Shown here: piece after piece, positions 7,498-16,364 of the stretch
Numbering within the stretch: position 1 is the first letter of the stretch
Layout of the letters: every line of letters starts with the position of its first letter
Assembly: GCA_023453025.1 (NCBI GenBank)
Contig: JAEXUD010000055.1
Location: 1-63,885, forward strand
Reading direction: 5' to 3'
From: Bacillota bacterium
GTDB taxonomy: Bacteria > Bacillota > Clostridia > Tissierellales > Sedimentibacteraceae
DNA: 63,885 nt
Program-made: the position numbers and the translations under genes
The notes under the pieces: model-generated
Databases searched by the model: none
What the model was told of the DNA's origin: nothing
The model's input: only the letters and a program-made list of their open reading frames with translations

Positions 7498-9285
7498 ATG
7501 GAATTCTTGCCTATAAGTATAGATGATATGAATAAGAGAGGATGGGATCAATGTGATTTTATTTTTGTTACAGGAGATGCTTATGTAGACCATTCTTCTT
7601 TTGCTGTGGGAATTATATCGAGACTTTTAGAGCGTTATGGATACAAAGTCGGTATTATTGCACAGCCCGATTGGAAGGATATAAATTCTTTTAAAAAATT
7701 AAAAGAGCCAAAACTTGGTTTTCTGGTTAATTCAGGTAATATTGATTCCATGGTGAATCATTATACAACATTTAAGAAAAGAAGAAGCAATGATGCATAT
7801 TCACCGGGAGGCAGGCCAAATTTAAGACCGGACAGAGCAGTAACAGTATATTCAAACCGCCTGAGAGAAGCATACAAGCATGTACCTGTTATAATAGGGG
7901 GAATTGAAGCGAGCCTCAGGCGCTTAAGCCACTATGATTACTGGAGCGACAGTGTAAAAAGGTCTGTATTACTGGACTCCGGTGCGGATTTACTGGTTTA
8001 CGGCATGGGAGAAAAATCAATAATTCAAATAGCAGAAGCTTTGGAATCAGGAATACCGGTAAATGAAATTACATTTATTAACGGAACTGTTTATAAAACA
8101 AAGGACAAAAACAGACCTTATGAGCCTGTATTTCTCCCAAGCTATGATGAAGTATCAGCTTCAAAGAAGAAATACTGTGAAAGCTTTAAAATACAATATG
8201 AAAATACTGATTCTATAACAGGAAAAACCCTTGTTGAGCAGTATGATTCCATATATGTTGTTCAAAATCCACCAATGAACCCGCTTACCATGCAGGAGCT
8301 TGATGATGTATATGATTTGGATTATATGATGGATTACCATCCGATTTATAAAAATTCAGGCGGGATTCCGGCATTAAATGAAATAAAATTCAGCATTACA
8401 AGTGTTCGCGGATGTTTTGGAGGATGCAATTTTTGTGCCTTGAATTTTCACCAGGGAAGAGTTGTTCAGGGCAGAAGCCATGAGTCCATACTAAAAGAAG
8501 TTGAAAAAATGAAAGGTGACAGGGAATTTAAAGGCTATATCCATGATGTGGGAGGCCCTACGGCAAACTTTAGAAAAAAAGCATGTAAAAAGCAGGAAAA
8601 GTTTGGAGTGTGCAAGGACAGGGAATGCCTGACACCAGTAAAGTGCAAAAATCTTCTTGTAGATCATAGTGATTATATTGAGCTTTTGAGAAAAATAAGA
8701 AAGGTTGAGGGAATTAAAAAAGTTTTTGTACGTTCTGGTATAAGATACGATTATGCAATATATGATAGTAATGATGAATTTATCAATGAGATTTGTAAAT
8801 ATCATGTGAGCGGTCAGCTCAGAACAGCACCGGAGCATGTTTCCGACCCTGTTTTAAGGCTTATGGGAAAGCCTTCAATATCAACGTATAATCAATTTGT
8901 ACGAAAATTTAATGATATAAGCAAAAAAATGAATAAAGACCAGTACATTGTTCCTTACTTTATATCATCGCATCCCGGCTCAAGACTAAAGGATGCTGTT
9001 AAACTGGCAGAATATATCAAAGCCATGGGTCACATACCTGAACAGGTGCAGGATTTTTATCCGACACCCGGAACATTGTCAACCTGCATGTATTATACAG
9101 AATATAACCCTTTAACAGGTGAGGAAGTGTATGTTCCCAAGAGCAATGAAGAAAAAAGAATGCAAAGAGCGTTGCTGCAATATAATAAAAAAGAAAACTA
9201 CAAATTGGTATTAAAAGCATTAGAAAAAGAAAACAGATATGATTTAATCGGGTATGAATCAAAGTGTCTTATAAAGCCAAAATAA
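7498..9285 (+). CDS. ygiQ: YgiQ family radical SAM protein
   Basis: A 595-residue YgiQ-type radical SAM enzyme of unknown substrate. The N-terminal half has a B12-binding-like fold with GRPNLRPDRAVTVYSNRLRE near 105 and IIGGIEASLRRLSHYDYW near 130; the radical SAM cluster motif CFGGCNFCAL (C-x3-C-x2-C) lies near residue 306. A cysteine-rich insertion (KKACKKQEKFGVCKDREC) follows near 365, and HPGSRLKDA near 495 is typical of the family. Start supported by ACGGAGGAAAA. It stands alone after the tandem repeat array. The family is widespread in anaerobes but its reaction is unassigned. Confidence 0.92.
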   Translation: MEFLPISIDDMNKRGWDQCDFIFVTGDAYVDHSSFAVGIISRLLERYGYKVGIIAQPDWKDINSFKKLKEPKLGFLVNSGNIDSMVNHYTTFKKRRSNDAYSPGGRPNLRPDRAVTVYSNRLREAYKHVPVIIGGIEASLRRLSHYDYWSDSVKRSVLLDSGADLLVYGMGEKSIIQIAEALESGIPVNEITFINGTVYKTKDKNRPYEPVFLPSYDEVSASKKKYCESFKIQYENTDSITGKTLVEQYDSIYVVQNPPMNPLTMQELDDVYDLDYMMDYHPIYKNSGGIPALNEIKFSITSVRGCFGGCNFCALNFHQGRVVQGRSHESILKEVEKMKGDREFKGYIHDVGGPTANFRKKACKKQEKFGVCKDRECLTPVKCKNLLVDHSDYIELLRKIRKVEGIKKVFVRSGIRYDYAIYDSNDEFINEICKYHVSGQLRTAPEHVSDPVLRLMGKPSISTYNQFVRKFNDISKKMNKDQYIVPYFISSHPGSRLKDAVKLAEYIKAMGHIPEQVQDFYPTPGTLSTCMYYTEYNPLTGEEVYVPKSNEEKRMQRALLQYNKKENYKLVLKALEKENRYDLIGYESKCLIKPK

Positions 9286-9391
9286 TTAAGATAAACTAAT
9301 TTTAATTTAAGTGCTTTTTAATAATTAATTTATTGCAAAATCTTTCATAGTAAGTTAATATTAAGTATGAAATAAATTATAGAGGTACAAA

Positions 9392-10684
9392 ATGAACAGA
9401 AAATCCAGGCGCAGGAAAAAAAGAATCAGGCTTTTATCAATAGGAATAATATTAATAGCAGGGATACTTGCAGCATCATTTGCAGTAAATGGAATGGGCA
9501 AGGGGGACCCTGAGAAAGGCGGGGACATTGTTAATGAGGATAATGAGCCCGAAGAGGTTGTAAATGTTCCTGAGGCAGAAAATCCGGAAGAGCCGACAGT
9601 CAAACCAAACGTAGTTGTAAATATAAAAGCAACAGGAGATATTATGTTTCACCCGTCACAGTTAGATGGAGCATACGATTCTAAAACAGGAACCTATGAT
9701 TTTAATAATAGCTTTAAGGCTGTAAAGGATATTTTGCAGGCTGCGGATATAGCAATAGCTAATTTTGAAGGAACAACTGCAGGAAATACTGTGTACGCAT
9801 ATCAGGGATATCCTATTTTTAATGCACCTGATGAGGTATTGGATGCTATCAAGGAAGCAGGCTTTGATATTTTGTCAACTGCCAACAACCACAGCCTTGA
9901 TACCAGAAAAGCCGGAGTAATAAGGACAGTTGAACAAATACAAGCAAGAGGCATGGATGCAATCGGCACCTATGTTAAAAAACCTGAAACAAGGGTATTA
10001 ATCAAGGAAGTCAATGGAATAAAACTGGCATTTTTATCATATACAGAGATGGTGAACGGCCTTGAGTCTACCATGACCCCTGCAGACCTGGATGCTATGG
10101 TAAATATTTTCAATGAAACAAAAATGTTTGAAGATATAGCTTATGCAAAGAGCCAAAATGCCGATATAATAATTGCATGTCTTCATTGGGGAGATGAATA
10201 TGCAAGAGTTCAGGCTTCCAGACAGGAAATATTGGCTGAAAAACTTATAACAGAAGGTGTAGACATAATACTGGGCAGTCATCCTCACGTTATACAACCG
10301 GCACAAAAGCTGGAGTATAATGGTAAAACAAAATTTGTGGCATATTCAATGGGAAACTTCTTGTCAAATCAAAGAGTAGAAACACTGGTGCCTTACGGAA
10401 TGACTGAAGAAGTATCAAAGTATACAGAAGATGGAGTAATAGTTGACATAAATATTGAAAAAAATACAGAAACAGGTGAAGTTACATTAAAGGATATCAG
10501 TTATATTCCTTTATGGGTTTACAAGGGAACAACAGTGGACGGAGGTACAGAGCATGTGGTGTATCCTATAATGGAATATATTGAAAGCAACGAGTTTAAT
10601 AATAATGTGAAATCAAGAATGCAAAGATCACTAAGCGATACTTCAAAACAAATGGAATTGTTAGAGAGCAATACTGTAGAATAA
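9392..10684 (+). CDS. CapA family protein (PGA_cap metallophosphatase-like), membrane-anchored
   Basis: A 430-residue protein with a very basic N-terminus (RKSRRRKKRIR), one membrane segment at about 12-30, an acidic Pro/Glu-rich linker (40-72), and a CapA/PGA_cap domain. The domain shows GDIMFHPSQ near 85, ANFEGTT near 126, STANNHSLD near 166, LHWGDEY near 265 and ILGSHPHVIQP near 300, the metal-binding pattern of the calcineurin-like CapA fold. It is presumably anchored with the domain outside the cell. CapA proteins take part in poly-gamma-glutamate or other surface polymer processes; without capB/capC neighbours the role is open. It precedes the c-di-AMP genes by 27 bp. Confidence 0.85.
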   Translation: MNRKSRRRKKRIRLLSIGIILIAGILAASFAVNGMGKGDPEKGGDIVNEDNEPEEVVNVPEAENPEEPTVKPNVVVNIKATGDIMFHPSQLDGAYDSKTGTYDFNNSFKAVKDILQAADIAIANFEGTTAGNTVYAYQGYPIFNAPDEVLDAIKEAGFDILSTANNHSLDTRKAGVIRTVEQIQARGMDAIGTYVKKPETRVLIKEVNGIKLAFLSYTEMVNGLESTMTPADLDAMVNIFNETKMFEDIAYAKSQNADIIIACLHWGDEYARVQASRQEILAEKLITEGVDIILGSHPHVIQPAQKLEYNGKTKFVAYSMGNFLSNQRVETLVPYGMTEEVSKYTEDGVIVDINIEKNTETGEVTLKDISYIPLWVYKGTTVDGGTEHVVYPIMEYIESNEFNNNVKSRMQRSLSDTSKQMELLESNTVE

Positions 10685-10711
10685 TTTTAATATTATTGGG
10701 GATGTGGTGGT

Positions 10712-11539
10712 ATGGATCGGATTAGATTAATTTTTTCAAATATTGGACCAAACAGCATAGTAGATATTGGACTTGTTTATTATGTATTGTATCACGGTTA
10801 TTTATTGATTCGTGATATGAGAGCTAAGCAGCTGGTGAAGGGGATTGTTCTGTTAGTTGCATTGATTCCTATATCTGAAATATTTCAGCTTCATATGGTT
10901 AAATATATTTTAGAACATACATTTCAGGTTGGCGTTATTGCACTGGTAATTGTGTTTCAGCCTGAAATAAGAAAGGCGCTTGAATATCTGGGAAGAACTT
11001 CATTTACTTTATCAAGCATTGAAAAAAACACTCAGACCTCACAGCAGGTCATTAAAGAAATAGTATCTGCCACATCGTCACTGGCAAGGCAAAAAATCGG
11101 TGCACTGATTATATTTGAACATAAAATCGGTCTTAATGATATTGCGGAAAGCGGAACAAAATTAAATGCTCTTATTTCAAGCGGACTTTTAATAAATATC
11201 TTTATTCCAAATACACCGCTTCATGACGGTGCGGTAATTATAAAGGATTACACAATAAGAGCAGCAGGTTGTTTTTTGCCGCTGACCGATAATAACCTTT
11301 TATCAAAGGATATTGGTACAAGACACAGAGCAGCTATCGGAATGACTGAAAAATCAGATGCTATTGCCTTAATAGTATCTGAAGAGACAGGCTATATTTC
11401 TTATGCAGTTGAAGGAAGGCTGTACAGGAACATCCAAATAGAAGAGCTTCAATATCTTTTGTCCGGCATATATATGGACAACGACAAGGTAAATATTATT
11501 GATAAGTGGAGAAACAGAAATGAAGATAAAAAACGATAA
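10712..11539 (+). CDS. cdaA: Diadenylate cyclase CdaA
   Basis: A 275-residue membrane diadenylate cyclase. It makes cyclic di-AMP from two ATP, controlling potassium uptake, osmotic balance and wall homeostasis. Three membrane segments occupy about residues 14-85; the DAC domain follows with the catalytic motif LHDGAVII near 167 and GTRHRAAIG near 206. The next gene, cdaR, overlaps its 3' end by 20 bp, so the two are translationally coupled. Start has a GGGGATGTGGT site. In most Firmicutes glmM follows cdaR; here it does not. Confidence 0.96.
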   Translation: MDRIRLIFSNIGPNSIVDIGLVYYVLYHGYLLIRDMRAKQLVKGIVLLVALIPISEIFQLHMVKYILEHTFQVGVIALVIVFQPEIRKALEYLGRTSFTLSSIEKNTQTSQQVIKEIVSATSSLARQKIGALIIFEHKIGLNDIAESGTKLNALISSGLLINIFIPNTPLHDGAVIIKDYTIRAAGCFLPLTDNNLLSKDIGTRHRAAIGMTEKSDAIALIVSEETGYISYAVEGRLYRNIQIEELQYLLSGIYMDNDKVNIIDKWRNRNEDKKR

Positions 11540-12761
11540 AATTTTAATTCAAATTACCTGTTTAATTGTTTCTATAGTATTGTGGGTTTTTATCATGGTA
11601 GATAACAATCCGCTTCAAGAAACGACAATTACCAATGTTCCTATAACCATTAAAAATTTAACCGCGTTAGAAAATTCAAACTATGTTATAATGAATTCGG
11701 ATAAAGACCATTTAACAGTAAGCGTTAAAGTAAAAGGAACCTTGGATGAAATAAGAAAATTAAACAAAAATGATTTTTCCGCATATATAGATGTGTTGGG
11801 ATTTACAGAAGGAACCACCAATGCCAAAATTGATGTTTCCGGACCAAGCAATGTTGAAATTTCAAGCACATATCCCGCACAAATCGCATGCAATGTAGAA
11901 AGCATTATTTCAAAGGTGATGGACGTAACCGTTCAATATGAAGGTAAGCATGCAGAAAATTATTACAGGACATTGGCTTTGTCAAATCCTTCTTCAGTAA
12001 AGATTACAGGGCCCAGAAGTATAGTTAATTCAGCAGACATGGCAGTTGCTACTGTTAACGTTGAAGGAGCAGTTGATAATGTCATAAAGACCGTACCGGT
12101 AAGAGTTTACGATGGTACTGATACAGAAATATTTATGACAGCTCCTATTGATAACGTAGAGGTTACAGTTCCCATTTATCCGATGAAGTATGTTGATCTT
12201 GTTCCTAATGTAACAGGATTGCCGGAAGAAGGATACCAACTTACAGATGTAACAATTAAGCCGGAAAAAGTAAGAATTGCTGCAAGAAAGGACATATTGG
12301 ACACAATTACGAAGCTTGAGGTTGCAGAATTCGATATTTCAGGAGCATTTAACAATGTCCTGTCCCCGAGAGAAATCTTAAATACTGATGGTTTAATTAT
12401 TTTGGATTTAACTACAACGCCTGTTGTAAATGCTGTAATTGAAAAAACTACAGAGAAAGAATTCATATATGAAGTATCAGAAATTCAATTTACAAATTTA
12501 ACTGAAGGCAGTGTTGCCAATGTAGAAGAACCTGAAAAAGAAATCAATGTAGTCGTAACCGGTCCTCAAAGTGTTATAAATCGATTAAGGAAAAGTGACC
12601 TGATACTTTCTGCTGACTTAAGCACAGCTGTAATGGGAACCAATAATGTACTAATTGAAGCTGCAACTGAAGAATCAGTTAATAACATTGCACTTTCGCA
12701 GGATTTAATCAACGTTGAAATAACAGCGGTCCCTGATGCAACAGAAGATGAAGAAGATTAG
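11520..12761 (+). CDS. cdaR: CdaR, YbbR-domain regulator of CdaA
   Basis: A 413-residue protein with one N-terminal membrane segment (about 8-26) and an extracytoplasmic chain of four YbbR-like repeats, recognisable by recurring phrases such as ITGPRSIVNSADMAVATVNV near 165 and VTGPQSVINRLRKSDLIL near 350. CdaR proteins bind CdaA and tune cyclic di-AMP synthesis. ATG 11520 is preferred because GTGGAGAAACAGAA precedes it; a TTG at 11499 is in frame but precedes that site. The start lies inside the cdaA gene. Confidence 0.92.
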   Translation: MKIKNDKILIQITCLIVSIVLWVFIMVDNNPLQETTITNVPITIKNLTALENSNYVIMNSDKDHLTVSVKVKGTLDEIRKLNKNDFSAYIDVLGFTEGTTNAKIDVSGPSNVEISSTYPAQIACNVESIISKVMDVTVQYEGKHAENYYRTLALSNPSSVKITGPRSIVNSADMAVATVNVEGAVDNVIKTVPVRVYDGTDTEIFMTAPIDNVEVTVPIYPMKYVDLVPNVTGLPEEGYQLTDVTIKPEKVRIAARKDILDTITKLEVAEFDISGAFNNVLSPREILNTDGLIILDLTTTPVVNAVIEKTTEKEFIYEVSEIQFTNLTEGSVANVEEPEKEINVVVTGPQSVINRLRKSDLILSADLSTAVMGTNNVLIEAATEESVNNIALSQDLINVEITAVPDATEDEED

Positions 12762-12771
12762 CGGAGTTAAT

Positions 12772-14163
12772 ATGGAAAACATCAATATAGAAATCAATAA
12801 TCTGGATTACCAGGGAATGCTGGAAGCCGTATTTCTTGCCACTCAGGATGCAATCAGTGTCGTAAATGAAAAGGGCGAGCACATACTGGTCAATCCGGCT
12901 TATACAAAAATAACCGGTCTGGAATATAATGAGGTTATAGGAAAAAATGCATTATATGATATTGAAGAGGGAGAAAGCCTTCATATGAAGGTTCTATCAT
13001 CAAAAAAACCGGTTGAAAATACAAAGCTTAAAATCAGGCCAAGCGGCAAGACTGTTGTGGCACAGGCGGCCCCAATAATTGTTAATGGTGTCATTAAGGG
13101 AAGTGTTGCTGTTCTCCATGATATATCAGGCATAAAGGACTTGACCGATAAATTAAATAGAGCTGAACAAAAGCTCAGAGAATTATCATATAAATATAAG
13201 CCTGAAGATATAATAGGTGAATCAGCGTCAATAAAAGAAGTAAAAAAAATGATTGAAAGAGCAGCAAAGGTGCCTGCTACGGTCTTATTAAGAGGAGAAA
13301 GCGGAACAGGTAAGGAACTTTTTGCAAATTCAATACATGCTCAAAGCAAAAGAGCAGGTAATAATTTTATAAGAGTCAACTGTGCCGCACTGTCAGATAC
13401 ATTATTAGAAAGCGAGCTTTTCGGTTATGAAGAAGGTTCATTTACAGGCGCTTTAAAAGGAGGAAAAAAAGGTCTTTTTGAAGAGGCTGATAAGGGAACC
13501 ATATTTTTAGATGAAATATCTGAAATAAGCATGAACACTCAGGCTAAATTATTAAGAGTTTTACAGGAAAAGGAAATTATGAGAGTAGGAAGCAATCATC
13601 CGATTTCTGTAGATGTCAGGATCATCGCGGCAACAAATATAGATTTGGTGGCAGCAGTAAAATCAGGAAAGTTCAGAGAGGATTTGTTTTACAGATTAAA
13701 CATACTCCCTATTATAATTCCGCCATTAAGAGAAAGAAAAGAAGATATACCGCTGCTTATAAGGAATTTCATAGTTAAATTCAATGATGAATATGGAAGA
13801 CATATATTGCACATATCAGACGATGCCTTAAACATATTGCTGGAGTATGACTGGCCAGGTAATGTCAGAGAGCTTGAAAATATAGTTGGGCGTTCCATAA
13901 TCAATATGAATATAAATGAAAGAGTAATAAAGCAAGACCATCTGCCTCATTTGATTACCAACAAGCTGATTCCCGTTAATAATTTAGTGACGGTCAATGA
14001 AGATGCATTTACAAAGCTAAGCAATATAATCGATAAAGCAGAATCGGATTATATAAGAGCAGTGTATTTAAAGCTCAATAAAAATAAGACTGAGACTGCA
14101 AAAATATTAGGAATATCTTTAAGATCTCTCTATTATAAAATGGAAAAGTACAAAATAGTTTAG
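12772..14163 (+). CDS. Sigma-54-dependent activator with PAS sensor (PAS-AAA-HTH)
   Basis: A 463-residue enhancer-binding protein. A PAS domain spans about residues 12-120 (sensor for a small ligand or cofactor), a short coiled linker follows (122-142), and the AAA+ domain has Walker A GESGTGKE (175-182), the sigma-54 contact loop as GSFTGA (222-227; the usual form is GAFTGA) and Walker B GTIFLDEI (242-249). A Fis-type helix-turn-helix closes the protein (TETAKILGISLRSLYYKM). There is no receiver domain, so it senses its signal directly. It begins 10 bp after cdaR. The large palindromes and the -24/-12 promoter directly downstream make the ptb-buk-vor operon its likely target. Confidence 0.93.
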   Translation: MENINIEINNLDYQGMLEAVFLATQDAISVVNEKGEHILVNPAYTKITGLEYNEVIGKNALYDIEEGESLHMKVLSSKKPVENTKLKIRPSGKTVVAQAAPIIVNGVIKGSVAVLHDISGIKDLTDKLNRAEQKLRELSYKYKPEDIIGESASIKEVKKMIERAAKVPATVLLRGESGTGKELFANSIHAQSKRAGNNFIRVNCAALSDTLLESELFGYEEGSFTGALKGGKKGLFEEADKGTIFLDEISEISMNTQAKLLRVLQEKEIMRVGSNHPISVDVRIIAATNIDLVAAVKSGKFREDLFYRLNILPIIIPPLRERKEDIPLLIRNFIVKFNDEYGRHILHISDDALNILLEYDWPGNVRELENIVGRSIINMNINERVIKQDHLPHLITNKLIPVNNLVTVNEDAFTKLSNIIDKAESDYIRAVYLKLNKNKTETAKILGISLRSLYYKMEKYKIV

Positions 14164-14210
14164 GCGTGCATTTTTTTGCAAAAAGTTTTGAATTGCAAAA
14201 AAATGCACGC
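14164..14210. promoter_or_regulatory. Perfect 18-bp inverted repeat, probable enhancer site (UAS) for the sigma-54 activator
   Basis: GCGTGCATTTTTTTGCAA (14164-14181) and its exact reverse complement (14193-14210) are separated by 11 bp. The outer TGCA-containing parts could be two half-sites. It begins right after the activator's stop codon and lies about 100-145 bp upstream of the -24 element, the usual distance for an enhancer. It may also serve as a transcript-end hairpin. Assignment to the activator is inference. Confidence 0.65.
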
Positions 14211-14221
14211 AAATATTTGCG
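14208..14221. promoter_or_regulatory. Second palindrome in the putative UAS region
   Basis: CGCAAATATTTGCG is a perfect 14-bp palindrome that overlaps the right end of the 18-bp repeat. It shares the TTGC/GCAA core with that repeat, so it could be a second binding site of the same protein. Confidence 0.5.
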
Positions 14222-14263
14222 AAAAACAAAGTTGCAGAAGAAGATTAAAAAAGCAAATAAGGC

Positions 14264-14293
14264 AAAGCTTGAAATTTCAAGCTTTATTTTTTT
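14264..14293 (+). terminator. Rho-independent terminator of the activator gene
   Basis: AAAGCTTGAAATTTCAAGCTTT, a perfect 22-bp palindrome, followed by ATTTTTTT. It insulates the sigma-54 promoter from upstream transcription. Confidence 0.75.
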
Positions 14294-14309
14294 GCTTTAA
14301 AATGCAAGA

Positions 14310-14328
14310 TTGGCACAATAATTGCTAA
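14310..14328 (+). promoter_or_regulatory. Sigma-54 (-24/-12) promoter of the ptb-buk-vor operon
   Basis: TTGGCACAATAATTGCTAA contains TGGCAC and TTGC with the GG and GC pairs exactly 12 bp apart, matching the sigma-54 consensus. It lies 23 bp before the GTG start at 14351, downstream of a sigma-54 activator gene, and rpoN is encoded in the same window at 35385. Confidence 0.9.
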
Positions 14329-14350
14329 TAATATAATGTGAGGTGAAAAT

Positions 14351-15271
14351 GTGAAAAATTTTGAAGAGATACTTAAATATGCTCAAGATTATGCTTTTGC
14401 CAAGGGCCCAAAGAAAATAGCCGTGGCTTTTGCTCAGGACGAAGATGTTTTATTAGCACTAAAGGCGGCAGTAGATGAAAAAATATGTGAACCTATTTTA
14501 ATAGGTGACAGTGAAAAAATTTCAGATATTGCAAAAGAAATTAATTTTGATTTGAGTAATATTGAGATAATTGATGAAAAGGACGGAGTTTCAGCATGCA
14601 GACAAGCAGTAGCTCTGGTAAGCAGTAAAAAAGCCGACATAGTAATGAAAGGCTTGATTGATACGTCAATTATCTTAAAGGCTGTGCTTGATAAAGAGAT
14701 TGGACTCAGAACAGGAAATATCTTAAGCCACGCAGCTGTTTTCTCGGTTGCTTCCTACCACAAATTATTTATTGTTACTGATGCTGCAATGAGCATAACA
14801 CCAAATGCTGATGATAAAAGACAAATAGTTGAGAATACCATTACACTCAGCCGCGCTTTGGGAGCAGAAGTACCAAAGGTTGCAGTAATTTGTGCAAAGG
14901 AGAAAGTAAATCCTAAAATGCAGGCAACACTGGATGCAAAGGAGCTTGTGGAAATGCAGCTAGCCGGCAAAATGACAGGCTGTATAGTTGAAGGCCCATA
15001 TGCTTTGGACAATGCAATTTCTAAGGAAGCAGCAGATTTAAAAGGAATTAAGGGTGAAGCAGCCGGCGATGCAGACATATTGTTGATGCCTAATATAGAA
15101 ACAGGAAATGTTTTGTATAAAGCACTGACTTATCTGGCAAATGCGGATAATGCAGGAATAATTCTAGGTGCAAAAGCTCCGGTAGTCTTGACATCCAGAG
15201 CTGATTCGGACAAGGCAAAACTAAATTCAATTGCCCTTTCTGTATTGGTTTCTTCATTTAAAGGAGAATAA
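14351..15271 (+). CDS. ptb: Phosphate butyryltransferase (branched-chain acyl phosphotransferase)
   Basis: A 306-residue member of the phosphate acetyl/butyryltransferase family. It converts butyryl-CoA or isobutyryl/isovaleryl-CoA plus phosphate to the acyl-phosphate and CoA. Family segments are visible: IVMKGLIDTSIILKAVLD near residue 98, HAAVFS near 127, VTDAAMSITPNADDKRQIVE near 140 and the closing GAKAPVVLTSRADSDKAKLNSI. The start is GTG 14351 with AGGTGA upstream; an ATG two bases earlier is out of frame and stops at once. First gene of the sigma-54 operon; only one base separates its stop from buk's start, ensuring coupled translation. Confidence 0.93.
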   Translation: MKNFEEILKYAQDYAFAKGPKKIAVAFAQDEDVLLALKAAVDEKICEPILIGDSEKISDIAKEINFDLSNIEIIDEKDGVSACRQAVALVSSKKADIVMKGLIDTSIILKAVLDKEIGLRTGNILSHAAVFSVASYHKLFIVTDAAMSITPNADDKRQIVENTITLSRALGAEVPKVAVICAKEKVNPKMQATLDAKELVEMQLAGKMTGCIVEGPYALDNAISKEAADLKGIKGEAAGDADILLMPNIETGNVLYKALTYLANADNAGIILGAKAPVVLTSRADSDKAKLNSIALSVLVSSFKGE

Positions 15272-15272
15272 C

Positions 15273-16340
15273 ATGAAACAATTAATTATTAATCCGGGAA
15301 GCACTTCAACAAAAATTGCGGTGTTTGAAGATGAAAATTCGATATTTGAAACAACATTAAGACATTCAAATGAAGAACTCTCGAAATATTCGAAGGTTGC
15401 TGACCAGTTTGAATTCAGAAAAAATTTAATATTAAATGCGTTAAAGGAAAACAATATAAAACTGGAATCATTAGATTCGGCAGTTGGAAGAGGCGGCTTG
15501 CTGAAGCCGATTGAAGGCGGAACATACGCAGTAAATGATAGGCTTGTGGATGATTTAAAAGCAAACGTCAAAGGCGAGCATGCTTCTAACCTGGGCGGAC
15601 TTATAGCTCGTTCAATCGGAGATGAAGCCGGTATTCCTTCATTTATTGTAGACCCTGTTGTAGTTGATGAGCTGAATGATGTTGCCAGAGTCAGCGGACA
15701 TCCTGCTTTCGAGAGAGACAGCATATGGCATGCACTCAACCAAAAAGCAGTTGCCAGAAGAGCAGCATCTGAAAAATTCAATAAGAAATACGATGAGATG
15801 AATTTTGTTGTTGCTCACTTAGGCGGCGGAATTTCTGTGGGAGCACACAAAAAAGGAAAAGTAATAGATGTTAACAACGCATTAAACGGTGAGGGGCCTT
15901 TCTCTCCGGAAAGATCAGGTTCACTTCCTGCAGGGCAGTTGGTTGCAATGTGCTTCAGTGGAAAACATACTGAGGCGGAAATAAAGAAAATGCTGGTTGG
16001 AAAAGGCGGATTAAGTGCTTATCTGGATACAAACAATGCAAAGGAAGTAAGTGACAGAGCTAAAGCAGGAGATGAAAAAGCTGAATTAATTTACAGTGCA
16101 ATGGCTTATCAGGTAGCAAAGGCTATTGGTGAATATGCGGTTGTTCTTGACGGTGAAGTCGATGCGATTATAATAACAGGCGGAATCGCTTATGATAAGG
16201 ATTTTGTCAGTATGATAGAAAATAAGGTTAAATTTATAGCTGAGGTAATAGCTTATCCCGGAGAAGACGAACTTTTAGCATTGGCTCAGGGGGGATTAAG
16301 AGTTCTTAATAAAGAAGAATCAGCTAAAGAGTACAAATAA
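15273..16340 (+). CDS. buk: Butyrate kinase
   Basis: A 355-residue ASKHA-fold acyl kinase that makes ATP and the free acid from butyryl- or branched-chain acyl-phosphate. The phosphate-1 loop NPGSTSTKIAVFED starts at residue 6, VAHLGGGISVGAHKKGK lies near 176, PAGQLV near 218 and the adenosine-loop IITGGIAYD near 300. Length matches the family (about 355). The ATG at 15273 follows AAAGGAGAATAAC. Together with ptb it forms the energy-conserving end of branched-chain amino-acid oxidation, supplied by the 2-oxoacid oxidoreductase encoded downstream. Confidence 0.95.
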   Translation: MKQLIINPGSTSTKIAVFEDENSIFETTLRHSNEELSKYSKVADQFEFRKNLILNALKENNIKLESLDSAVGRGGLLKPIEGGTYAVNDRLVDDLKANVKGEHASNLGGLIARSIGDEAGIPSFIVDPVVVDELNDVARVSGHPAFERDSIWHALNQKAVARRAASEKFNKKYDEMNFVVAHLGGGISVGAHKKGKVIDVNNALNGEGPFSPERSGSLPAGQLVAMCFSGKHTEAEIKKMLVGKGGLSAYLDTNNAKEVSDRAKAGDEKAELIYSAMAYQVAKAIGEYAVVLDGEVDAIIITGGIAYDKDFVSMIENKVKFIAEVIAYPGEDELLALAQGGLRVLNKEESAKEYK

Positions 16341-16364
16341 CATTTGCTCGAAGGGAGGGAAAAT

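Noticed and set aside
15254..15781. 175-residue antisense frame within buk
   Set aside because: Shadow of the conserved buk coding sequence; low-complexity Ser/Phe composition.
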